Source: an uncultured Actinomycetes bacterium (lineage in GTDB: Bacteria > Actinomycetota > Actinomycetes > S36-B12 > UBA5976). From it: DNA of 11,885 bases. The position numbers were made by a program, and so were the translations under genes. Location: positions 1 through 11,885 of the forward strand of contig CAJBBC010000022.1 of NCBI GenBank assembly GCA_903951185.1. The letters are read 5' to 3'. The notes beneath the pieces are model-generated. The model was not told the origin of the DNA, did not search any database, and saw only the letters and a list, made by a program, of their open reading frames with translations. Positions 1-5,176 of this stretch are shown here, one piece after another (positions within the stretch are counted from its first letter, which is position 1; each line of letters begins with the position of its first letter).

Positions 1-180
1 AAAAACTCCACCACGTGGTTCACGCAATACAAAATTACGCAATTCGCCATCGTTGGCAATAAATCTAGACTGCTCCCAAATAGTGTCGCCGGGCGGCGGA
101 TTTACGCCACCAGTTATCACATCGCCGACTTCACCTTCAGCGTGAACACTAACTACATGAATAACTTTGCTAGTTCGCAT
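1..180 (-). CDS. Proline racemase / hydroxyproline dehydratase family protein, N-terminal fragment
   Basis: An open frame reads from an ATG at 180 off the left edge, giving the first 60 residues, beginning MRTSKVIHVV. The visible part contains HAEGEVGDVITGG (about residues 13-25), WEQSRFIANDG and LRNFVLREPRGGVF. This matches the start of the proline racemase superfamily (PF05544), whose members racemise proline or hydroxyproline or dehydrate trans-3-hydroxyproline. The residues that separate racemases from dehydratases (the two catalytic Cys or Cys/Thr positions) lie beyond the window, so the reaction cannot be assigned. An in-frame TAA at 202-204 lies eight codons upstream, and no other ATG/GTG occurs in between, so the ATG at 180 is the start. 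The Shine-Dalgarno is weak (GTGAG three bases upstream). The nadR stop is 31 bases upstream on the same strand, so co-transcription with nadR is likely. Confidence 0.82.
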   Translation of the reverse strand, partial: MRTSKVIHVVSVHAEGEVGDVITGGVNPPPGDTIWEQSRFIANDGELRNFVLREPRGGVF

Positions 181-211
181 GAACTCACTATAAACCCAGA
201 TTTAATTAAAG

Positions 212-1285
212 TTAATCCGCAGTTTGAAAATCAAAAGCCTGCTTAATCGCAGTATCAATCGCATCTAAAGCGAGCTCAACTCGTGTTTCAACGGGGCCAT
301 CTAATGAAACCCATGAGCGCCCAGTACCGATTAAGTCATCTTCGAATTCACGTGTCATTGAATCACGTAAATCTTCGCTATCCCGAATTTTATCTTGGAT
401 AAATGGCACGCCATCAGGTTGCGTTACAAAATAGATTCGGTTTTGGTTTGTTGGTGGCATAGCCAAACTTGCTTTGTCACCAAGATAGCGACGCTCCCAA
501 ATAATCGTGGCAAAAACATCCGTGTCACAGCAAACTACCGGTCCCCCAGTTCGAGCTGCGACATCTTCTAACTGCTGTTGCACTACTGCAATCTCGACAA
601 AGTCAGTTGCTGTCCATGGCACTGCATTTTCGACTAAGCCCATCGATTCGGCTTGCTCTTTTTTACGCATCGTTAAATCGCGACCATATTCACGAATGGA
701 ATTTGTGGCTGTGAAGTTTCCACCGCGAGCTTTAAGCGCAGCCTGGAGTGCCAACGTTGTTGTTGTAGTTCCAGTAGATTCAGCCCCGATAATTACAGCA
801 CGGATAGCCAATAGTTCGCGGGATCCTGGGCCAAGTAAATGCCAATTCCCGATTAAGTCTTTTCTAATTTGAGTTGACGATACAGGTACTAAATTACGAT
901 CAGGATCAAAGCTGAAGTGATGTAACCCAAGTTTTTTTGCAAACTTATCGCCAGATTTTTCAGAAGTTACGAGCAAATCAACCGGTGGAGTTTGGCGTAA
1001 ATGTGCTTGGATAACGCGGGCATTTGAATCCCAAGCAGATTCATCATCAAGTTCATACGGTGTCGACTCATAACCGTGAACAATAGTCATTGCCGATTCG
1101 GCTACACCTTCAGCGACACAGTCTTGCTGAAGAGCTTTTGCGCGATCTACTGCACTTACTCGATCATGAGGCTGAGCTAAAACAACAACTACTACATGGT
1201 CACGCTTTTCAATAGCCGCCTTAATGAGGTGAACATGACCCATATGCGGTGGGTTAAAAGTTCCGGTCACTAGCGCTGAAGCCAT
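212..1285 (-). CDS. nadR: Bifunctional NMN adenylyltransferase / nicotinamide riboside kinase (NadR-like)
   Basis: A 357-residue cytosolic NAD-salvage enzyme with two domains. Residues 1-160 form a nucleotidyltransferase with the HxGH signature GTFNPPHMGH (8-17) and the second ATP-site motif SSTQIR (136-141); this half should adenylate NMN to NAD. Residues 160-350 are a P-loop kinase of the NadR ribosylnicotinamide kinase type: GAESTGTTT (167-175), REYGR (198-202) and a Walker B-like VVCCDTD (250-256). The Walker A lysine is replaced by Thr173, so kinase activity needs checking, although actinobacterial relatives may share this. Unlike E. coli NadR (about 410 aa) there is no N-terminal helix-turn-helix, so no repressor role is expected. 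The start at 1285 is supported by AGGTAGG at 1294-1300, eight bases upstream. It lies 38 bases past the ilvC terminator, and no clear promoter is visible in that gap. Confidence 0.9.
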   Translation of the reverse strand: MASALVTGTFNPPHMGHVHLIKAAIEKRDHVVVVVLAQPHDRVSAVDRAKALQQDCVAEGVAESAMTIVHGYESTPYELDDESAWDSNARVIQAHLRQTPPVDLLVTSEKSGDKFAKKLGLHHFSFDPDRNLVPVSSTQIRKDLIGNWHLLGPGSRELLAIRAVIIGAESTGTTTTTLALQAALKARGGNFTATNSIREYGRDLTMRKKEQAESMGLVENAVPWTATDFVEIAVVQQQLEDVAARTGGPVVCCDTDVFATIIWERRYLGDKASLAMPPTNQNRIYFVTQPDGVPFIQDKIRDSEDLRDSMTREFEDDLIGTGRSWVSLDGPVETRVELALDAIDTAIKQAFDFQTAD

Positions 1286-1322
1286 ATAACGAGCCTACCT
1301 GCTATTGATTAAGGTCCAAAAA

Positions 1323-1360
1323 GCAAAAAATCCGCCTTGGGTTAACGGCGGATTTTTTGC
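1323..1360 (-). terminator. Intrinsic terminator after ilvC
   Basis: A perfect 14-bp inverted repeat: GCAAAAAATCCGCC at 1323-1336 pairs with GGCGGATTTTTTGC at 1347-1360 around a 10-base loop. Read on the minus strand it begins ten bases after the ilvC stop, and the stem is followed by TTTTT (1318-1322). The GC-rich core with flanking A and T tracts is a textbook rho-independent terminator. The stem's own A/T tracts make it nearly symmetric, but no plus-strand gene ends here, so only minus-strand use is supported. Confidence 0.9.
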
Positions 1361-1370
1361 TCTAAATTTT

Positions 1371-2399
1371 TTAGCGAGCTGCAGTTCCCTCTTTGTAGTC
1401 ACTGTCATCTGTTTTAACCCAGGACATTAACTTACGCAGTTCTCGACCAGTTGCTTCAATTGGATGTACTTCACCTTTTGCACGTAGTGACTTAAATTCA
1501 GGTGCGCCAGCATCTTGATCGTCAATAAATCGTTTGGCGAATGCACCCGACTGAATATCTTTAAGCACACCTTTCATTGATTCCTTTACGCGAGTATCAA
1601 TTACACGTGGGCCTGAAACATAATCACCATATTCAGCGGTATCAGAAACTGACCACCGTTGTTTAGCAATTCCGCCTTCGTACATTAAGTCAACAATTAG
1701 TTTCAGTTCGTGTAGGCACTCAAAATATGCAACTTCTGGTTGGTAACCAGCTTCAACTAAAGTTTCAAAACCAGCTTGGACTAGAGCTGATGCTCCACCA
1801 CAAAGTACGGCCTGTTCACCAAATAAGTCAGTTTCAGTTTCTTCAGTGAAGGTAGTTTTGATTCCACCGGCACGTAATGCGCCAATTGCAGCTGCGTAAG
1901 AAAGTGCGAGTGGCCAAGCTTTGCCTGTGGCGTCTTGTTCAACTGCGACAATAGCTGGCACACCTCGGCCGGCTACATATTCACGACGAACTAAATGACC
2001 TGGGCCTTTAGGGGCAACCATGCAGACATCAACATTTGTTGGCGGCTTAATGTACCCAAATCGAATATTAAATCCGTGTGCAAAGAACAGTGCATCACCT
2101 GCATTTAAATTTGGCTCAATGGCTTCGGCATAAACTTTGCGCTGAATATGATCAGGAACCAAAATCATGATGACATCAGCTTCTTTAGCAGCCGTTGCTG
2201 GATCCACTACGCGTAAACCTTCAGCTTCTGCTTTAGCTCGACTCTTTGATCCTTCGGCAAGCCCAACACGAATATCAACTCCACTATCGCGCAGACTTAA
2301 CGCGTGCGCATGGCCTTGGCTACCGTAACCAATGACTGCAACTTTGCGGCCTTGGATGATTGATAGATCGGCGTCATCTTCATAAAACAATTCAGCCAC
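1371..2399 (-). CDS. ilvC: Ketol-acid reductoisomerase (class I)
   Basis: Converts 2-acetolactate or 2-aceto-2-hydroxybutyrate to the dihydroxy acids of valine and isoleucine synthesis, using NAD(P)H and Mg2+. The 342-residue product is the short class I form. The N-terminal Rossmann domain has GYGSQGHAHALSL (24-36) and Ser51/Ser53 in the cofactor loop, the pattern of NADPH-preferring enzymes. FAHGFNI with His108 follows. The knotted C-terminal domain carries the metal and substrate residues Asp191 and Glu195 (TETDLFGEQ), Glu227 and Glu231 (FECLHELK) and Ser252 (SDTAEYGDY). I chose the GTG at 2399: it follows AAGGAG by five bases and gives the family's usual start, (V/M)AELFYEDDADLS. The frame stays open to an ATG at 2462, but those 21 extra residues do not resemble the family. 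It is last in ilvB-ilvN-ilvC, 136 bases after ilvN, and is followed by a strong terminator. Confidence 0.97.
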   Translation of the reverse strand: MAELFYEDDADLSIIQGRKVAVIGYGSQGHAHALSLRDSGVDIRVGLAEGSKSRAKAEAEGLRVVDPATAAKEADVIMILVPDHIQRKVYAEAIEPNLNAGDALFFAHGFNIRFGYIKPPTNVDVCMVAPKGPGHLVRREYVAGRGVPAIVAVEQDATGKAWPLALSYAAAIGALRAGGIKTTFTEETETDLFGEQAVLCGGASALVQAGFETLVEAGYQPEVAYFECLHELKLIVDLMYEGGIAKQRWSVSDTAEYGDYVSGPRVIDTRVKESMKGVLKDIQSGAFAKRFIDDQDAGAPEFKSLRAKGEVHPIEATGRELRKLMSWVKTDDSDYKEGTAAR

Positions 2400-2404
2400 A
2401 ATTA

Positions 2405-2410
2405 CTCCTT
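2405..2410 (-). promoter_or_regulatory. Shine-Dalgarno deciding the ilvC GTG start
   Basis: AAGGAG on the minus strand, five bases before the GTG at 2399. It would lie inside the coding sequence if the upstream ATG at 2462 were used, so it argues strongly for the shorter 342-residue protein. Confidence 0.85.
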
Positions 2411-2434
2411 TATATGTGTTCGCTAAGTGTGCCA

Positions 2435-2460
2435 GAAATTCGAAATTTTCCCGAATTTTC
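2435..2460. repeat. Imperfect AT-rich inverted repeat between ilvN and ilvC
   Basis: GAAATTCG (2435-2442) and CGAATTTTC (2452-2460) are inverted with one bulged base around a nine-base loop. It lies in the 136-base gap between ilvN and ilvC, about 25 bases upstream of the ilvC Shine-Dalgarno. It is AT-rich and has no U-run on the minus strand, so it does not look like a terminator. It could be an mRNA processing or stability element, or chance. I saw no convincing promoter in this gap. Confidence 0.3.
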
Positions 2461-2535
2461 AAGTATCTGGCTTAGTTATGTATTGCTCGTATTACTGTTT
2501 TGTATTTCTCTTCCGGCTAATTAAGTCGTTCCCAA

Positions 2536-3060
2536 TTAAGCCGGTCGGTCTGCACTTCTAATTGCACGATCGCCAATACCTTTGCCGCCACGCCCAAGGG
2601 CAACAACTCCGGACTGGACAATTTCCTTGATTCCGTGTGGTGCCAGGATTTCAAGTAGAGCTTCGAGTTTGTCATGTGACCCAGTTGCTTCTACCGTCAC
2701 TGCATCACTTGCTACATCAACTACTTTTGCCCGGAATAATTCAACAATTTGCAATACTGATGCCCGAGCATTTAAGTCAGCGCGTACTTTAATCAACATC
2801 AGCTCTCGAGCAATCACAGATTCATCATCGAGTTCAACAATTTTTAGTACGTTAATCAGTTTGTTTAATTGTTTTGTGATCTGCTCAAGGGCGAGCGAAT
2901 CTACTTCAACCACAATTGTCATTCGTGAAATACCTGGGGTTTCGGTTGTGCCCACCGCCAATGACTCAATGTTGTAGCCACGGCGAGAAAATAGCGCGGA
3001 AATTCTAGCTAGTACACCAGGTTGATCCTGAACAAGTACTGACAAAGTATGTCGGGCCAT
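2536..3060 (-). CDS. ilvN: Acetolactate synthase small (regulatory) subunit
   Basis: A 174-residue regulatory subunit of acetohydroxyacid synthase, which activates IlvB and in this family confers feedback inhibition by valine. The N-terminal ACT domain spans about residues 4-78 (HTLSVLVQDQPGVLARIS, then RRGYNIESLAVG). A C-terminal small-subunit domain follows (RELMLIKV, then ATGSHDKLEALL and EIVQSGVVALGRG). I placed the start at the ATG at 3060 (MARHTL) because GAGGGG at 3070-3075 is nine bases upstream; an ATG three codons earlier, at 3069, directly abuts that site. The frame stays open to 3183, but this would overlap ilvB by about 120 bases and add residues unlike the family. Only one base separates it from the ilvB stop, so translational coupling of the two subunits is likely. 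Confidence 0.96.
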   Translation of the reverse strand: MARHTLSVLVQDQPGVLARISALFSRRGYNIESLAVGTTETPGISRMTIVVEVDSLALEQITKQLNKLINVLKIVELDDESVIARELMLIKVRADLNARASVLQIVELFRAKVVDVASDAVTVEATGSHDKLEALLEILAPHGIKEIVQSGVVALGRGGKGIGDRAIRSADRPA

Positions 3061-3061
3061 G

Positions 3062-4807
3062 TTATTCATCCCCTCGATCCCATTTCGGCGCCAGATCTCG
3101 GGCGAACTGAATTTCATCATTACCGGTTCCAGCGGCAACCATCGGCCAAACCATGGCATCGCGGTGCACGCGGAAATCAACAACTACTGGAACATCATTT
3201 GTTGACATCGCTTTTTCAATTGTTTGATCAACATTTGCCGCGTCATCGCAACGTAAGCCTAAGCACCCGTATGCATCTGCTAATTTCACAAAGTCTGGGA
3301 AAGAGTGTGAATGTAAATCAGTGTTACTGTATCGCTCGTTATAAAACAGTGACTGCCATTGACGAACCATACCCAGTGAAGAATTATTAATTAATGCGAC
3401 TTTAATCGGAATATTATTAATTGTGCAGGTAGCCAATTCCTGATTAGTCATTTGGAAACAACCGTCGCCGTCAATAGCCCAAACTGTTTTATCTGGCATA
3501 CCAACTTTTGCACCCATTGCTGCTGGAATTGCATATCCCATTGTGCCCAACCCGCCTGAGTTAAGCCAAGTGTTTGGATGTTCATATCCAACAAATTGTG
3601 CTGCCCACATTTGATGTTGACCTACACCTGCTGTGTAAATTGCATCTGGCCCAACAATCTTGCCGAGTCGTTCAATTACATACTGAGGTGAAAGCGAACC
3701 ATCATCGGGTACTTCATAGCCGATTGGATATGTCTCGCGTAAATTATTTAAAGTTCGCCACCAGCCAGTTAGGTCTTCACGTCGGCCAGCATCAAATTCC
3801 GCAGTAATTGCTGGAATCAACTGAATTAAAGCTTCACGAACATCCGAAACTATTGGGATATCGGCAGTTCGATTCTTTCCAATTTCGGCTGGATCAATGT
3901 CAATGTGAATAACTTTGGCTCGTGGGGCAAAACTATCAAGTTTGCCGGTAACCCGGTCATCAAATCGAGCGCCAAGAGTAATTAACAAATCACTTTGTTG
4001 AAGTGCGCCTACTGCCCCAACTGAGCCGTGCATACCAGGCATACCCATATGTTGAACATGGCTATCTGGAAAAGCACCTCTAGCCATCAAAGTTGTGACA
4101 ACTGGAATTCCAGTTAGTTCGGCAAGTTCACGTAACTGTACTGAAGCGCGCGCACGAATCACGCCACCACCCACATAAAGTACTGGTCGATGTGCTTCAA
4201 CAATCATTCGAGCGGCTTCTTTAATTTGCCGGCCATGCGGTTTAGTTGTTGGTTTATAGCCGGGTAAATCTACTGAAGCCGGCCAATGAAATTCGCTTTT
4301 AGCTTGCAAGGCATCTTTTGTGATATCAACTAAAACTGGTCCTGGACGACCAGTGCTAGCTAAATGAAATGCTTCTCGAATCGCACCAGGAATATCTTCA
4401 GCGCGAGTAATTAAATAATTGTGTTTTGTAATTGGCATTGTTATGCCGCGAATATCAGCTTCCTGAAATGCGTCTGTGCCAATTGATGGACCAGATACTT
4501 GCCCAGTGATTGCTACCATTGGAACTGAATCCATATGTGCATCAGCTATCGGCGTTACTAAGTTAGTCGCGCCAGGTCCACTTGTTGCCATACATACGCC
4601 AACGCGACCTGTAGCTGCAGCGTAACCTTCAGCGGCGTGTCCAGCGCCTTGTTCATGACGCACCAAAATATGTCTAACAGTTTTTGAATCCATTAGGGGG
4701 TCATAGGCGGGAAGTATTGCGCCGCCGGGAATACCGAAGACAACTTCAACATCCGAATGTTCTAAAGAACGGATTAAGCTTTCGGCACCCGAGATTTTTT
4801 CAGCCAT
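3062..4807 (-). CDS. ilvB: Acetolactate synthase large (catalytic) subunit
   Basis: Thiamine-diphosphate and FAD-dependent acetohydroxyacid synthase. It condenses two pyruvates to 2-acetolactate, or pyruvate with 2-oxobutyrate. The 581 residues show the three-domain TPP-enzyme order. The N-terminal pyrimidine-binding domain has the catalytic Glu52 in VRHEQGAGHAAEGYA and SGPGATNL at 76-83. The central FAD-binding domain contains LGARFDDRVTG (278-288) and HIDIDPAEIGKN (301-312). The C-terminal pyrophosphate domain has the GDG (447-449) to NN (474-475) metal motif, then SSLGMVRQWQ. Length is typical for a bacterial enzyme without a long N-terminal extension. The start at 4807 has AGGAG six bases upstream. 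It is the first gene of ilvB-ilvN-ilvC, divergent from ppdK, and has an untranslated region that may exceed 150 bases with hairpins. Confidence 0.98.
   Translation of the reverse strand: MAEKISGAESLIRSLEHSDVEVVFGIPGGAILPAYDPLMDSKTVRHILVRHEQGAGHAAEGYAAATGRVGVCMATSGPGATNLVTPIADAHMDSVPMVAITGQVSGPSIGTDAFQEADIRGITMPITKHNYLITRAEDIPGAIREAFHLASTGRPGPVLVDITKDALQAKSEFHWPASVDLPGYKPTTKPHGRQIKEAARMIVEAHRPVLYVGGGVIRARASVQLRELAELTGIPVVTTLMARGAFPDSHVQHMGMPGMHGSVGAVGALQQSDLLITLGARFDDRVTGKLDSFAPRAKVIHIDIDPAEIGKNRTADIPIVSDVREALIQLIPAITAEFDAGRREDLTGWWRTLNNLRETYPIGYEVPDDGSLSPQYVIERLGKIVGPDAIYTAGVGQHQMWAAQFVGYEHPNTWLNSGGLGTMGYAIPAAMGAKVGMPDKTVWAIDGDGCFQMTNQELATCTINNIPIKVALINNSSLGMVRQWQSLFYNERYSNTDLHSHSFPDFVKLADAYGCLGLRCDDAANVDQTIEKAMSTNDVPVVVDFRVHRDAMVWPMVAAGTGNDEIQFARDLAPKWDRGDE
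3070..3075 (-). promoter_or_regulatory. Shine-Dalgarno deciding the ilvN start
   Basis: GAGGGG on the minus strand, inside the last codons of ilvB and nine bases before the ATG at 3060. It fits that start better than the ATG at 3069, which has no spacer. Confidence 0.65.
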
Positions 4808-4813
4808 GGATTA

Positions 4814-4818
4814 CTCCT
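4814..4818 (-). promoter_or_regulatory. Shine-Dalgarno of ilvB
   Basis: AGGAG on the minus strand, six bases before the ilvB ATG. It lies seven bases downstream of a small hairpin (4826-4844), so the hairpin itself does not cover it. Confidence 0.8.
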
Positions 4819-4825
4819 AGTTCTA

Positions 4826-4844
4826 AAAGAAGGATCGCTTCTTT
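4826..4844 (-). promoter_or_regulatory. Hairpin in the ilvB leader
   Basis: AAAGAAG (4826-4832) and CTTCTTT (4838-4844) form a perfect 7-bp inverted repeat around five bases. On the minus strand the stem ends in CUUCUUUU, followed by AG, seven bases before the ilvB Shine-Dalgarno. The stem is AU-rich and the U-run short, so it is a poor terminator on its own. A role in attenuation or translation initiation is possible but unproven. Confidence 0.4.
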
Positions 4845-4885
4845 AATTAAGTTTCACTATGTAGTTGGCTTTGTCGATCTGACTT

Positions 4886-4896
4886 TTGCGCCGCAA
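4886..4896. repeat. Short odd palindrome TTGCG-C-CGCAA
   Basis: An 11-base perfect palindrome around one central base, about 80 bases upstream of the ilvB start. Part of the left arm (TTGCGCC) recurs directly at 4914-4920. The size fits a small operator half-site pair or an RNA stem, but chance occurrence cannot be excluded. Confidence 0.25.
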
Positions 4897-4950
4897 GCGA
4901 CTTGTAACAAAAGTTGCGCCCGGTTAGTTTTTAGCTTTCCGATTGCATCG

Positions 4951-4967
4951 ACACCACATTGTGATGT
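4951..4967. promoter_or_regulatory. Operator-like palindrome in the ilvB leader
   Basis: ACACCAC-ATT-GTGATGT is a 17-base inverted repeat with one mismatch, which becomes a G-U pair in RNA. It lies about 11 bases downstream of the candidate ilvB -10 box, so it would fall around the first transcribed bases. That is a classic repressor position. The regulator is unknown. Confidence 0.3.
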
Positions 4968-4977
4968 TAGTTCCCCT

Positions 4978-5007
4978 ACTTTATGCCCATTTTTAACATC
5001 CGTCACA
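4978..5007 (-). promoter_or_regulatory. Candidate ilvB promoter
   Basis: On the minus strand, TGTGAC (5002-5007) as -35 and TAAAGT (4978-4983) as -10 are separated by 18 bases. The -10 fits the relaxed TANNNT actinobacterial pattern; the -35 is a poor match. Transcription would start near 4971 and give a leader of about 165 bases before ilvB. Assigned by eye only. Confidence 0.28.
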
Positions 5008-5050
5008 TTGGCAACTTACTGAGTGAGGATTTCAGGCGTGAATTTGGCAA

Positions 5051-5087
5051 TTTGTGGACTTTGAAGGGAGGTTAAAATCACTAAAAT
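5051..5087 (+). promoter_or_regulatory. Candidate ppdK promoter(s) with two tandem -10 boxes
   Basis: TAAAAT occurs twice, at 5073-5078 and 5082-5087. Candidate -35 elements are TTTGTG (5051-5056, 16-base spacer) for the first and TTTGAA (5060-5065, 16-base spacer) for the second. Either would give a leader of about 85-95 bases. The boxes are reasonable but the -35 matches are weak. Confidence 0.3.
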
Positions 5088-5176
5088 TCCTTATAAAGGC
5101 TAAACAAAACCTGATATTTTGACGTTAGCGTAGAACTGCAACGGACAAGTTGCTCAATCGAGATAGGCGCGGGTAG

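Larger units (their letters stand above)
4808..5176. other. Divergent ilvB/ppdK intergenic regulatory region
   Basis: A 369-base non-coding stretch between the divergent starts of ilvB and ppdK, the only gap over 300 bases in the window. It should hold promoters and control sites for both genes. I see weak promoter candidates in each direction, a 7-bp hairpin next to the ilvB ribosome site, an 11-base odd palindrome and a 17-base operator-like palindrome, each listed separately. No T-box sequence motif, tRNA or convincing branched-chain-rich leader peptide was found on the ilvB side. Short frames there (for example MWCRCNRKAKN) lack ribosome sites. Confidence 0.7.

Noticed and set aside
507..872. 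121-codon plus-strand frame opposite nadR
   Set aside because: It is antisense to a recognisable NadR and has no domain signature or ribosome site.
1323..1360. Bidirectional use of the ilvC terminator
   Set aside because: The stem is nearly symmetric, but both neighbours (ilvC and nadR) are on the minus strand, so there is no plus-strand gene for it to end.
2400..2462. N-terminal extension of ilvC to an upstream ATG
   Set aside because: The extra residues do not match KARI, and a strong Shine-Dalgarno lies immediately before the GTG at 2399.
3061..3183. N-terminal extension of ilvN into ilvB
   Set aside because: It would overlap conserved ilvB coding sequence by about 120 bases and adds residues absent from the family.
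4862..4964. Short leader-peptide frames upstream of ilvB (for example MWCRCNRKAKN, and a TTG-started 17-codon frame)
   Set aside because: They have no Shine-Dalgarno and no run of Leu, Val or Ile codons, so they do not look like an attenuation leader peptide.
5119..5147. TTGACG at 5119-5124 as a ppdK -35 box
   Set aside because: The position 16-18 bases downstream holds CGGACA-like sequence with no usable -10.
4808..5176. T-box or other known riboswitch, or a small RNA gene
   Set aside because: I saw no T-box consensus, no recognisable riboswitch core, and no terminator strong enough to define a small RNA.
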